64,000 bases of DNA from Bradyrhizobium glycinis (GTDB taxonomy: Bacteria > Pseudomonadota > Alphaproteobacteria > Rhizobiales > Xanthobacteraceae): positions 1 through 64,000 of the forward strand of contig NZ_JACCHQ010000008.1 of NCBI RefSeq assembly GCF_016031655.1, in the 5' to 3' direction. The notes under the pieces are model-generated. The model worked only from the letters and a program-made list of their open reading frames with translations. It searched no databases and was not told where the DNA came from. Of the stretch, positions 8,237 to 17,919 are shown one piece after another. Position 1 is the stretch's first letter. The number at the start of each line of letters is the position of its first letter. The position numbers and the translations under genes are program-made.

Positions 8237-9217
8237 ATGTCGCTCGATTCTGACATCATCGTCGATCGCCGCAGGATCCGCCGCAAGCTGACGTTCTGGC
8301 GGGTGATGGCGGCGCTGATCGCGATCGCGGCAATTGCAAGCTTCGCACTGATTGCGACACCCGGTGCACGCGGCACATTCGCATCCGCCGGCTCGATCGC
8401 GCGCGTCCACATCGAGGGATTGATCCGCAGCGATTCCGATCGCACGCAGGCGCTGGAGCGGCTCGAGAATTCGCAAGCCGCCGCCGTCATCGTTCACATC
8501 AACTCGCCGGGCGGCACCACTGCCGGCTCCGAGCAGCTCTATGACTCGCTGGTTCGCCTCAAGGCGAAAAAGCCGCTGGTAGTGGTGGTGGAGGGCCTGG
8601 CTGCCTCCGGGGGCTACATCACGGCGATCGCGAGCGACCATATCGTCGCCCAGCAAAGCTCGCTGGTCGGCTCCATCGGCGTGCTGTTCCAGTACCCCAA
8701 TCTCACCGAGCTTCTGAAGACCATCGGCGTCAAGGTCGAGGAGGTGAAGTCCTCGCCGTTGAAGGCCGCGCCCAACGGTTTTGAGCCGACAAGTCCCGAG
8801 GCGCGCGCCGCGCTCGATGCGCTGGTGAAGGATTCCTATGCCTGGTTCAAGGGGATGGTGAAGGAGCGGCGTGGCATGGATGACACGCAGCTCGAAAAAG
8901 TCGCCGACGGCCGCGTCTTCACCGGGCGCCAGGCGATCGATCTCAAGCTGATCGACCAGATCGGCGACGAGAAGACGGCCGTGACCTGGCTGGTCGAGCA
9001 GAAAGGCGTCAAGAAGGGCCTTCCCGTGCGCGATTACAAGCTCCAGCCGCGCTTCGGCGATCTGCCGTTCCTGAAGACGGCGGCCGCATTGACGCTGGAA
9101 GCGCTCGGTTTGGGCTCGATCGCGCACCAGATCGGGCAAACCGGGGTTGCGCAGGCGGTGGATCGGCTCGGAATGGATGGAATGCTGGCCTTGTGGCAGC
9201 CGGCTGCGTCCAACTGA
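8237..9217 (+). CDS. sppA: Signal peptide peptidase SppA (short form)
   Basis: The 326-residue membrane serine protease digests leftover signal peptides. A single N-terminal membrane anchor (about residues 22-44, VMAALIAIAAIASFALIA) follows a basic stretch. The fold shows VIVHINSPGGTTAGSE, then EGLAASGGYITAIASDHIVA with the probable nucleophile Ser, SLVGSIGVLF, and the general-base Lys in SSPLKAAPNGFEP. The length fits the 36-kDa single-domain form rather than the long E. coli type. The ATG at 8237 has a GGAG site upstream. It is followed at 172 bases by ihfB, a common alphaproteobacterial order. Confidence 0.93.
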   Translation: MSLDSDIIVDRRRIRRKLTFWRVMAALIAIAAIASFALIATPGARGTFASAGSIARVHIEGLIRSDSDRTQALERLENSQAAAVIVHINSPGGTTAGSEQLYDSLVRLKAKKPLVVVVEGLAASGGYITAIASDHIVAQQSSLVGSIGVLFQYPNLTELLKTIGVKVEEVKSSPLKAAPNGFEPTSPEARAALDALVKDSYAWFKGMVKERRGMDDTQLEKVADGRVFTGRQAIDLKLIDQIGDEKTAVTWLVEQKGVKKGLPVRDYKLQPRFGDLPFLKTAAALTLEALGLGSIAHQIGQTGVAQAVDRLGMDGMLALWQPAASN

Positions 9218-9389
9218 CCGTCGGTAGGCGAGTTCCAGAGCCTTTTCCCGTCTGACGCGTGCTGGCGCAGCCTGCTTTTTCGGCATTTGTCACGCATTTT
9301 CACGACGCCCATCTATGATTTAGCGTCTTGACAGATCACGGTATTTTCACGGAAATGGTCATCCGCACGCTTCCGGGTCCTATCTCTCG

Positions 9390-9695
9390 ATGATCAAATC
9401 CGAACTTGTTCAGCGTATCGCCGAGCACAACCCGCATCTGTACCAGCGGGATGTCGAGAACATTGTGAATGCGATTCTCGAAGAGATCGTAGCGGCGCTT
9501 GCACGCGGTGACCGCGTCGAGCTGCGCGGCTTCGGTGCCTTCTCGGTCAAGCACCGCCCTGCGCGCGCAGGGCGCAATCCACGCACCGGCGCCCATGTGC
9601 CCGTCGATCAGAAGAGCGTTCCGTTCTTCAAGACCGGCAAGGAAATGCGCGAGCGGCTGAACCGCGACCATCCGGATCCCGGCGGCGCAGACTGA
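9390..9695 (+). CDS. ihfB: Integration host factor subunit beta
   Basis: The 101-residue DNA-bending protein belongs to the HU/IHF family and pairs with IHF-alpha. It starts [21 protein letters not shown] and has the beta-ribbon segment [26 protein letters not shown], where Pro intercalates into DNA. The position between sppA and lapA/trpF is typical. A TTGACA hexamer at 9328-9333 could be a -35 element, but I see no convincing -10 at the right distance. Confidence 0.95.
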   Translation: MIKSELVQRIAEHNPHLYQRDVENIVNAILEEIVAALARGDRVELRGFGAFSVKHRPARAGRNPRTGAHVPVDQKSVPFFKTGKEMRERLNRDHPDPGGAD

Positions 9696-9776
9696 AGCGC
9701 GATGTGACCGCGCTTTAGGTTTTTCGCGGTCGCACAGGATGCGGCCGCAAGCTTGATTCAAGGCGAGCGAAGCCAG

Positions 9777-10169
9777 ATGCGAAAGTTCCTGACCGCGCTG
9801 ATCGTGCTTCCGCTGGGCCTGATCCTGGTGGCGTTCGCCGTCGCCAACCGGCATTTCGTCACGGTCTCCTTCGACCCCTTCATTTCCGACGACCCCTCGC
9901 TGTCGATCACCCTGCCGCTGTTCCTGCTGCTGATCCTGGTGGCGGCGCTCGGCGTGGTCGCGGGCGGCTCCGCCGTCTGGTTCGGCCAGCGGCGCTGGCG
10001 GCGCGCGGCGCGCCGGAATGATGCGGAGGCCCGGGCCGCCCGGGCAGAACTGGCCGATCTGCGGGCCCAGGCGACCGCAGCCAAACCGGAGCCCCAGCGC
10101 CTTCCCGTTCCCTCCGGGATGGGCCTGTACGGGCCCATCGGGCGAGACAAGCAGCGCGCGACGTTGTAG
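9777..10169 (+). CDS. lapA: LapA-type membrane protein (DUF1049)
   Basis: The 130-residue protein has two membrane segments, RKFLTALIVLPLGLILVAFA and TLPLFLLLILVAALGVVAGG, joined by a short loop with the SFDPF motif. A basic cytoplasmic tail follows (RRWRRAARRNDAEARAARAE), probably a short coiled coil. In E. coli LapA works with LapB to control lipopolysaccharide synthesis; here only the family resemblance is seen. I used the ATG at 9777, since the frame from 9753 adds eight unconserved residues. Confidence 0.8.
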   Translation: MRKFLTALIVLPLGLILVAFAVANRHFVTVSFDPFISDDPSLSITLPLFLLLILVAALGVVAGGSAVWFGQRRWRRAARRNDAEARAARAELADLRAQATAAKPEPQRLPVPSGMGLYGPIGRDKQRATL

Positions 10170-10237
10170 AAGCGGCCCCGACCGAAAAGCCCCATTTTCT
10201 GGCCGCGGACCCCGCGACCTTTACCCGCTTTGAGACC

Positions 10238-10905
10238 ATGTCCCTGCTCGTCAAGATCTGCGGCCTGTCCACGCGCGAGACGCTCGAAACGGCGCTCGAG
10301 GCCGGCGCCGACATGGTCGGGTTCGTGTTCTTTCCCCCCTCGCCCCGGCACCTCTCCCTGGAGCTCGGCCGTGATCTCGGCCGTCAGGTCAACCGGCGCG
10401 CGCTCAAGGTGGCGCTCACGGTCGATGCCGATGACGCAACGCTCGACAACATCATGGACGCGCTGTCGCCGGACATTTTCCAGCTTCACGGCAGGGAGAG
10501 CGTCGCGCGGCTGCGCGACATCAAGCAACGCTTCGGCCGCCCCGTGATGAAGGCGGTGCCGGTCGCGACGGCAGCCGACCTCGCGGTGCTGCCCGGCTAC
10601 GCCGCGGTCGCCGACCGCATCCTGTTCGATGCGCGCGCGCCGAAGGAGGCGACGCGGCCCGGCGGTCTCGGGGAACCGTTCGACTGGCACCTGCTCGAAA
10701 ACCTCGATCTGAAACTGCCCTACATGGTCTCGGGCGGGCTGCACGCGGACAATCTGGCCGAAGCCCTTCGCGTCACCCGCGCCGGCGGCGTCGACGTGTC
10801 CTCCGGCGTCGAGCGCGCGCCGGGTGTCAAGGACGCTGACATGATCAAGGCCTTCATCCGCGCCGCGCGCGCAAGCAAAGATGCAAGTCAAGAGTTGAGC
10901 GTCAG

Positions 10906-10909
<4 letters not shown>
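10238..10909 (+). CDS. trpF: Phosphoribosylanthranilate isomerase
   Basis: The 223-residue TIM-barrel enzyme converts phosphoribosylanthranilate to CdRP, the third step of tryptophan synthesis. The active-site Cys is in [10 protein letters not shown] at the N-terminus, and the general-acid Asp is in [10 protein letters not shown]. The phosphate-binding loops [10 protein letters not shown] and [16 protein letters not shown] close the barrel. Its stop overlaps the trpB start by ATGA. TrpC, trpD and trpE are not in this window. Confidence 0.96.
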
Positions 10910-12116
<1,207 letters not shown>

Positions 12117-12120
<4 letters not shown>

Positions 12121-12953
12121 CCACGCGTATCGATACCCGTTTTGCCGAGCTGAAAAGCCAAGGCCGCGCGGCCTTTGTCACCTATGTGATGGCCGGCGAT
12201 CCCGATCCCGCGACCTCGCTCGAGATCGTCAAGGCGCTGCCGAAATCCGGCGCCGACGTCATCGAACTCGGCATTCCCTTCACCGACCCGATGGCGGATG
12301 GTCCTTCGATTCAGGCTGCAGGCCTGCGTGCGCTCAAGATCGGCATGACCTTGAAGAAGACGCTGGAGCTGGTGCGCGACTTCCGCAAGGACGACAATGT
12401 CACGCCGCTGGTGCTGATGGGCTATTACAATCCGATCTACATCTACGGCGTCGACAAGTTCTTGGCTGATGCCAAGACGGCCGGCGTCGACGGCCTGATC
12501 ATCGTCGATTTGCCGCCGGAGGAGGACGACGAGCTCTGCATTCCCGCGCTGAAGGCGGGGCTGAACTTCATTCGCTTGGCGACCCCGACCACCGACGACA
12601 AGCGCCTGCCGGCGGTGCTCGCGAACACATCAGGCTTTGTCTATTACGTCTCGATCGCCGGCATCACCGGTGCAGCGGCGGCGGACGCAAGTGCCGTCGG
12701 CGAAGCTGTCGCGCGCATCAAGCGGCATACCAGGCTGCCGATCTGCGTCGGTTTTGGCATCCGCACGCCGGAGGCGGCGCGCGCCATTGCCGAGAAGGCC
12801 GATGGGTCGGTGGTCGGCACCGCGCTTGTCGATGCGCTCAAGAACAGCCTCGATGCCGAGGGACGGGCGACCGCCAAAACCGTTAACGCCGTCGCCGAAT
12901 TGACGGCCGCCCTGGCCCAGGGCGTCAAGGGCGCGCAGCAGGCGGCAGAATAG
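12117..12953 (+). CDS. trpA: Tryptophan synthase alpha chain
   Basis: The 278-residue TIM-barrel subunit splits indole-3-glycerol phosphate into indole and glyceraldehyde-3-phosphate. The catalytic Glu is in [18 protein letters not shown] and the catalytic Asp in [15 protein letters not shown]; the phosphate loop is near [15 protein letters not shown]. Translation begins at a GTG (12117) that overlaps the trpB stop. accD follows after 110 bases, a conserved neighbourhood. Confidence 0.97.
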
Positions 12954-13063
12954 GCCATAATTCCGCTTTTGGGACGGGCGACACCGCGGCTTGCCGGGCA
13001 GATGTCCGGCCGCCATATATCCTTTCAGGCGATTCCCAGCGGGATCGCACATCGGAGCAAACC

Positions 13064-14005
13064 ATGAACTGGCTTACCAATGTGGTCCGGCCGAAGATCC
13101 GCAACATGCTGCGGCGGGAGACGCCGGAGAACCTGTGGATCAAGTGCCCGGATTCCGGACAGCTCGTGTTCTACAAGGACGTCGAGGCCAACCAGTTCGT
13201 CATCCCCGGCTCGAACTACCACATGCGCATGGGCGCGGTGGCGCGTCTCAAGTCGATCTTCGACAACGAGACCTGGTTCGACGTCGCGCTGCCGGAGGTC
13301 ACGCCTGACCCGCTCAAGTTCCGCGACGAGAAGAAATATGCCGACCGTATCAAGGATGCGCGGGCGCGGACCAATCTGAACGATGCGGTCAAGGTCGGCT
13401 ACGGCAAGCTCGAAGGCGCCGCCGTCGTCGTCGCCGTGCAGGATTTCGACTTCATGGGTGGTTCGCTCGGCATGGCCGCGGGCGAGGCGATCGTGCGCGG
13501 CATGGAGCTCGCGGTCGAGAAGAATTCGCCGTTCATCGTGTTCGCCGCGAGCGGCGGCGCACGCATGCAAGAAGGCATTTTGTCCTTGATGCAGATGCCG
13601 CGCACCACCGTTGCGGTGCAGATGCTGCGCGAGGCAAAGCTGCCCTACATCGTCGTGCTGACCAATCCGACCACCGGCGGCGTCACCGCGTCCTATGCGA
13701 TGCTCGGCGACGTGCATATCGCCGAGCCCGGCGCGCTGATCGGCTTTGCCGGCGCGCGCGTGATCGAGCAGACCATCCGCGAGAAGCTGCCTGAAGGTTT
13801 CCAGCGCGCCGAGTATCTCAAGGAGCACGGCATGGTCGACATGGTCGTGCACCGTCACGAGCTGCGTCCGACCCTGGCGCGGCTCTGCCGCCTCTTGACC
13901 AAGGCGCCGGCGCAGGAAGGTGCATCGAAGCCGGCGCAGCCGGTGACGAGCCCGGCGCAGATCGTATCGGCCGCCGAGACGGCGCCGGCCGCGCCGCACG
14001 CGTGA
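13064..14005 (+). CDS. accD: Acetyl-CoA carboxylase carboxyltransferase subunit beta, zinc ribbon degenerate
   Basis: The 313-residue protein is the beta half of the carboxyltransferase that makes malonyl-CoA for fatty acid synthesis. The crotonase-type core is intact, with [35 protein letters not shown] and [18 protein letters not shown]. The N-terminal zinc ribbon, normally CxxC...CxxC, reads WIKCPDSGQ and [12 protein letters not shown] here: Cys28 remains, but the other three positions are Ser31, Ile47 and Ser50. From memory, close relatives share this loss, so it is probably a lineage trait and not a broken gene. The C-terminal tail is Ala/Pro-rich. It overlaps folC by GTGA. Confidence 0.96.
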   Translation: MNWLTNVVRPKIRNMLRRETPENLWIKCPDSGQLVFYKDVEANQFVIPGSNYHMRMGAVARLKSIFDNETWFDVALPEVTPDPLKFRDEKKYADRIKDARARTNLNDAVKVGYGKLEGAAVVVAVQDFDFMGGSLGMAAGEAIVRGMELAVEKNSPFIVFAASGGARMQEGILSLMQMPRTTVAVQMLREAKLPYIVVLTNPTTGGVTASYAMLGDVHIAEPGALIGFAGARVIEQTIREKLPEGFQRAEYLKEHGMVDMVVHRHELRPTLARLCRLLTKAPAQEGASKPAQPVTSPAQIVSAAETAPAAPHA

Positions 14006-15345
14006 ACGTCTCCCCTGACAGTGCAAAGACACCGCTCGGCGAAGTGATCGGGCGGCTGTCGGCCCTGCATCAGAAGCGCATCGATCTCGGGTTGGAGCGG
14101 ATGCACCGCCTGCTCGAGCGGCTCGGCCACCCCGAGCGCAAGCTGCCGCCGGTGATCCACATCGCTGGCACCAACGGCAAGGGCTCGACCCTCGCTTACC
14201 TGCGCGCCACGCTGGAGGCTTCAGGCCTGCGCGTCCACGCCTACACGTCCCCCTATCTCGTCCGCATCAACGAATGCTTCCGGCTCGGCCGCCTCAGTGG
14301 CGGCGTGCTCGTCGGCGACGACGAGCTGCGCGCGGCGCTGGAAGAGGTCGAGCGCGTCAATGGCGGCGAGGCCGCGACATTATTTGAGCTGAAGACCGCC
14401 GCCGCCTTCCTGCTGTTCGCGCGGAACCCGGCCGACATCGTGCTGCTCGAAGTCGGCCTCGGCGGGCGACTCGATTCGACCAACGTGGTCGATGCGCCGG
14501 CGGCCTGCGTGATCACGCCCGTCAGCATGGATCACATGGATTTCCTCGGCGATACGCTGGCATCGATTGCCGGTGAGAAGGCCGCGATCATCAAGCGCGG
14601 CGTGCCCGTGATTTGCGCCGAGCAGATGCCGGAGGCGATGGCCGTGATCGAAGCGCAGGCGAGGCGCATGCATGCGCCGCTGTTTGCCGCTAACGAGAGC
14701 TGGCACGTCAATGTCGAGCGCGGGCGCCTGGTCTATTCCGACGATCGCGGCTTGATGGATCTGCCGGCGCCGCGTCTGTTCGGAAGGCACCAGTTCGCCA
14801 ATGCCGGGCTCGCGATCGCGACGCTGCGCGCGCTGCCCACGATCAAGGTCAGCCACGCCGCGTTCGAGGCCGGCATCCTCAGTGCCGACTGGCCGGCGCG
14901 GATGCAGCGCATCACCTCGGGTGAGCTGCTGTCCTGGGGTCCGCAGGGTTCGGAGATCTGGCTCGACGGCGGCCACAATGCCGAGGGCGGTCGCGTTGCG
15001 GCGGCAGCGCTCGGCGATCTCGAGGAGCGGGTGTCGCGGCCGCTGGTGATCATCGCGGGCATGATGGCCAACAAGGACGCGCCGGGCTTCCTCGCCAATT
15101 TCGCCGGCCTCACCCGTCACATCATCGCCGTGCCGATTCCCGACACCGAGAGTGCGATGCCGGTCGACCGTCTTGCCGATGCCGCGCGCAGCCTCGGCAT
15201 GCGCGTCGAGCCCGCCCCCGGCATCGAGGCCGCCCTGCGCGCGCTGGCGCAGCTCGCCTATGAGTTGCCGCCGCGCATCCTGATCACCGGCTCGCTGTAT
15301 CTCGCTGGCCACGTGCTGGCCATCAACGGCACGCCGCCTGCATAG
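14002..15345 (+). CDS. folC: Bifunctional dihydrofolate synthase / folylpolyglutamate synthase
   Basis: The 447-residue Mur-ligase-fold enzyme adds glutamate to dihydropteroate and to folates. The P-loop is [17 protein letters not shown]. It continues with [34 protein letters not shown] and [28 protein letters not shown], and the C-terminal domain has [12 protein letters not shown]. It starts at a GTG that overlaps the accD stop, so the two are probably translated together. The accD-folC pairing is common in proteobacteria. Confidence 0.97.
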   Translation: MNVSPDSAKTPLGEVIGRLSALHQKRIDLGLERMHRLLERLGHPERKLPPVIHIAGTNGKGSTLAYLRATLEASGLRVHAYTSPYLVRINECFRLGRLSGGVLVGDDELRAALEEVERVNGGEAATLFELKTAAAFLLFARNPADIVLLEVGLGGRLDSTNVVDAPAACVITPVSMDHMDFLGDTLASIAGEKAAIIKRGVPVICAEQMPEAMAVIEAQARRMHAPLFAANESWHVNVERGRLVYSDDRGLMDLPAPRLFGRHQFANAGLAIATLRALPTIKVSHAAFEAGILSADWPARMQRITSGELLSWGPQGSEIWLDGGHNAEGGRVAAAALGDLEERVSRPLVIIAGMMANKDAPGFLANFAGLTRHIIAVPIPDTESAMPVDRLADAARSLGMRVEPAPGIEAALRALAQLAYELPPRILITGSLYLAGHVLAINGTPPA

Positions 15346-15352
15346 AGGTTTG

Positions 15353-15476
15353 GTGTCCCGGACAAGGCGCATCGTGCAAGCGATGAGCCGCAGAGCCGGG
15401 ACCCAGAATGCCGCGACATGGGCCCCGGCTCTGCAGCGCACCACTGCGTGCTGCGCTGCGTCCGGGGCACGAGAGG
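15353..15476. repeat. Family A palindromic repeat, second copy
   Basis: It begins TGTCCCGGACAAGGCGC and ends GCGTCCGGGGCACGAGAG, with inner GAGCCGGGACCCAGAATGCC and CCCCGGCTCTGCAG. It fills the gap between folC and the phosphoesterase, and its right border forms the Shine-Dalgarno sequence of the next gene. Confidence 0.75.
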
Positions 15477-15489
15477 AGAGATGCCAACA

Positions 15490-16230
15490 ATGCGCTTCGT
15501 CGCGATTGCCGACATTCACGGAAACTATCTCGCGCTGGAGGCCGTGCTCGCCGACATCCGCGCGCTCGGCATGGCCGACATCGTCAATCTCGGCGACATG
15601 CTGAGTGGGCCGCTCGATGCGCGCCGTACCATCGAAATCCTGATGCCGCTCGACGCCGTGCATGTGCTCGGCAATCACGATCGCTATTTGCTCGATCGTC
15701 CGCCGGAGAAGATGGGTTCGTGGGATCGCCCCGCCTACGAACAGCTCGATACCGCCCACCTCGACTGGCTGCGGGCGCAGCCGAAGACACGTGTCTTCCG
15801 CGAGCAGGTGTTCCTGTGCCATGCGACGCCCGGCAGCGATGAGGTGTACTGGCTCGACTCCGTCCATCCCGACGGCGCGGTGGCGCTGTCGCCGCTGGAC
15901 CGGATCGAGCAGCTCGCGGAAGGCATCACGCAATCCCTTATCCTCTGCGCCCACACCCATCTCGCCCGCGCCGTGCGCCTGCGCGACGGCCGGCTGATCG
16001 TCAATCCCGGCAGCGTCGGCAGTCCCGGCTTTCGCGACAAGCATCCATTCCCGCATGTGGTGGAGGCCGGCACGCCGCACGCGCGTTATGCGATTCTGGA
16101 ACGCGTCGATGCTGCCTGGCAGGTGACGTTCCGCCACGTCGCATACGATCACGAGGCCATGGCTGCGCTGGCGCGGCGCAATGGTCAGCCGGAGCTGGCG
16201 AACGCGCTGGCGACAGGGTGGATCAAGTAG
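15490..16230 (+). CDS. Metallophosphoesterase, YfcE/diadenosine-type
   Basis: The 246-residue protein is a calcineurin-like phosphoesterase of unknown substrate. Metal ligands are in FVAIADIHGNYLALEA, VNLGDMLSGPLDAR, VLGNHDRYLLD, FLCHATPGSDEV and LILCAHTHLAR; NPGSVGSPG is typical of the subgroup. Two ATG codons compete. The one at 15481 lies only 2 bases from AGGAG, while the one at 15490 is 11 bases away and begins directly with MRFVAIADIHG, so I prefer the latter. The ribosome binding site lies at the border of a family A repeat. A second repeat copy follows the stop. Confidence 0.8.
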   Translation: MRFVAIADIHGNYLALEAVLADIRALGMADIVNLGDMLSGPLDARRTIEILMPLDAVHVLGNHDRYLLDRPPEKMGSWDRPAYEQLDTAHLDWLRAQPKTRVFREQVFLCHATPGSDEVYWLDSVHPDGAVALSPLDRIEQLAEGITQSLILCAHTHLARAVRLRDGRLIVNPGSVGSPGFRDKHPFPHVVEAGTPHARYAILERVDAAWQVTFRHVAYDHEAMAALARRNGQPELANALATGWIK

Positions 16231-16234
16231 AATC

Positions 16235-16360
16235 TCTCGTGTCCCGGACGCGGTGCAGCGCGAAGCGCTGCTCCGCAGAGCCGGGACCCAGAATGCCGCA
16301 CCATGCACCCTGGCTCAGCAGCGCACCATTGCGTGTTGCGCTGCGTCCGGGGCACGAGAG
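16235..16360. repeat. Family A palindromic repeat, third copy
   Basis: TCTCGTGTCCCGGACGCGG at the left pairs with GCGTCCGGGGCACGAGAG at the right. It ends two bases before the stop codon of the convergent ligase gene, so it may serve as a transcription barrier for both genes. Confidence 0.75.
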
Positions 16361-16362
16361 CG

Positions 16363-17421
16363 TCACTTCAACAGCTTCATCGGATCGGCCGCCTTCTGCT
16401 TCAGCTGCTCGAAGGTGCATTGCCGCGGCGCCTTGTCGGGACGCCAGCGCAGGATCGAGGTGCCGTGGCGAAACCGCTCGCCGCTGAAATGGTCGTAGCA
16501 GACCTCGACCACCAGCTTCGGCTTGAGCGGACACCACTTTGCGGAACGCTCGGTCGACCAGCGGCTCGGCCCGCCCGGCGCATTGCCGGTGAAGCCGGGC
16601 TCGCCGATCAGCGCTTCGAGCCGGTCGGTCAGAGCCGGCTTCGCCTCCGCCTTGATCGCCGAGGTGAAGCCGACATGGTGCAGCAGGCCGTCATCGTCGT
16701 AGAGCCCGAGCAGCAGCGAGCCGACGACGTTCCGGCCGGCGATCTTGTTGGTGGCGTAGCGGAAGCCGCCGACCACGCAATCGGCGCTACGGAATTTCTT
16801 GATCTTCTGCATGCCGTCGCGATTTCCCGCTTGGTAGGGCAGGTCGATACGCTTGGCGATGACGCCGTCCGAGCCGCCACCGGATTGCGCCAGCCACTTT
16901 TTGGCTGTGGCGTAGCTCGTCGTCACCGGTGACAGGCGGAAGAGGCTGTTCTTGAGGTTGGCTTTCGCGAAGGCCTCCAGCGCCGGCCGCCGTTCGCGCA
17001 GCGTCTTCTCAGCCAGGCCCTTCTGCCCGGATGTCGCGAGCAGATCGAAGACGAGGTAGAGCGCCGGTGTCTCCACCGAGAGCTTCTTCACGCGGCTTGC
17101 CGCCGGATGGATCCGTTGCAGCAGCGCATCGAAGGAAAAGCTCTTGCCTTGCGGCACGACGATCTCGCCGTCGAGCGTGAAGCGGTCGGCCTTGAGCTCC
17201 AAGGCAGCGGCGACGACTTCCGGGAAGTAGCGCGCGAGGTCCTCGCCGGATTTGGAGCGCAGATCGACCTTGCTGCCGTTGCGCGACAGCAGGCAGCGGA
17301 AGCCGTCCCACTTGGGTTCATATTGCCATTCGCTGCCGCGCGGGATTTCGTCGACTGAACGCGCCTCCATTGCGGCGAGAGCGGTGGGCTTGCGGTCGCG
17401 CTTTCGGGGAGGAGCAGGCAA
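16363..17421 (-). CDS. Stand-alone ATP-dependent DNA ligase (LigC-like)
   Basis: The 352-residue protein has the nucleotidyltransferase and OB domains of an ATP-dependent ligase without the polymerase or nuclease domains of LigD. Catalytic Lys motif I is YEPKWDGFRC, motif III FTLDGEIVVP, then YLVFDLLATSGQ, DGVIAKRIDLPY and MQKIKKFRSADCVVGGFRY (motif V). The family takes part in short-patch repair or end joining beside Ku in some bacteria; no Ku gene is visible here. The frame opens with a TTG at 17421, and an ATG lies 17 codons later (MEARSVDEIP). Neither has a strong ribosome site, so the start is uncertain. Confidence 0.88.
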   Translation of the reverse strand: MPAPPRKRDRKPTALAAMEARSVDEIPRGSEWQYEPKWDGFRCLLSRNGSKVDLRSKSGEDLARYFPEVVAAALELKADRFTLDGEIVVPQGKSFSFDALLQRIHPAASRVKKLSVETPALYLVFDLLATSGQKGLAEKTLRERRPALEAFAKANLKNSLFRLSPVTTSYATAKKWLAQSGGGSDGVIAKRIDLPYQAGNRDGMQKIKKFRSADCVVGGFRYATNKIAGRNVVGSLLLGLYDDDGLLHHVGFTSAIKAEAKPALTDRLEALIGEPGFTGNAPGGPSRWSTERSAKWCPLKPKLVVEVCYDHFSGERFRHGTSILRWRPDKAPRQCTFEQLKQKAADPMKLLK

Positions 17422-17460
17422 GGGCGGGACTCGTCATACGCCGAACACGCCCCATCAACG

Positions 17461-17486
17461 CAAAACGGCCGGCTTTCGCCGGCCGT
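17461..17486 (-). terminator. Rho-independent terminator of trxA
   Basis: On the minus strand ACGGCCGGC pairs perfectly with GCCGGCCGT around GAAA and is followed by a short TTTTG run. It lies about 40 bases past the trxA stop. Confidence 0.75.
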
Positions 17487-17528
17487 TGTCGAAAATAATC
17501 TTGCGCCAATAATCTTGCGCGAGGTGGA

Positions 17529-17849
17529 TCAGACCGCGGAGGTGATCCATTGCTGCAGCTTCGCCTTCGGCGCAGCGCCGACCTGGCGCGAGGCCATCTC
17601 GCCGCCCTTGAAGATCATCAGGGTCGGGATCGACATCACGCCATACTTCGAGGCGGTCTTCGGGCTCTCGTCGACATTGAGCTTCACGATCTTGACCTTG
17701 TCGCCCATCGCGCCGGCGATCTCGTCGAGGGCGGGGGCGATCATGCGGCAGGGGCCGCACCATTCGGCCCAGAAGTCGACGACCACGGGGCCGTTCGCCT
17801 TGAGCACTTCGGCTTCGAAATCGGCGTCGGAAACCTTGCTAACGGCCAT
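17529..17849 (-). CDS. trxA: Thioredoxin
   Basis: The 106-residue cytoplasmic disulfide reductase has the active site [14 protein letters not shown], the cis-Pro motif [12 protein letters not shown], and normal thioredoxin-1 length. It lies 70 bases downstream of addA on the same strand and ends at a clear terminator, so it may close the addBA transcript. addB-addA-trxA is a conserved alphaproteobacterial order. Confidence 0.97.
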   Translation of the reverse strand: MAVSKVSDADFEAEVLKANGPVVVDFWAEWCGPCRMIAPALDEIAGAMGDKVKIVKLNVDESPKTASKYGVMSIPTLMIFKGGEMASRQVGAAPKAKLQQWITSAV

Positions 17850-17919
17850 TGGGAGTACCTCACTCGGTTGAAAGCGAATCGGCGCGACCTGGAATCGCGC
17901 CCGGGATCATGCGGTCAAC

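Noticed and set aside
9328..9356. sigma-70-type promoter for ihfB (TTGACA)
   Set aside because: No acceptable -10 hexamer lies 16-18 bases downstream.
14002..15345. Possible murC/murE rather than folC
   Set aside because: The Mur-ligase fold is shared, but the GTNGKGST loop, the SMDHMDFLG segment and the accD neighbour fit folC.
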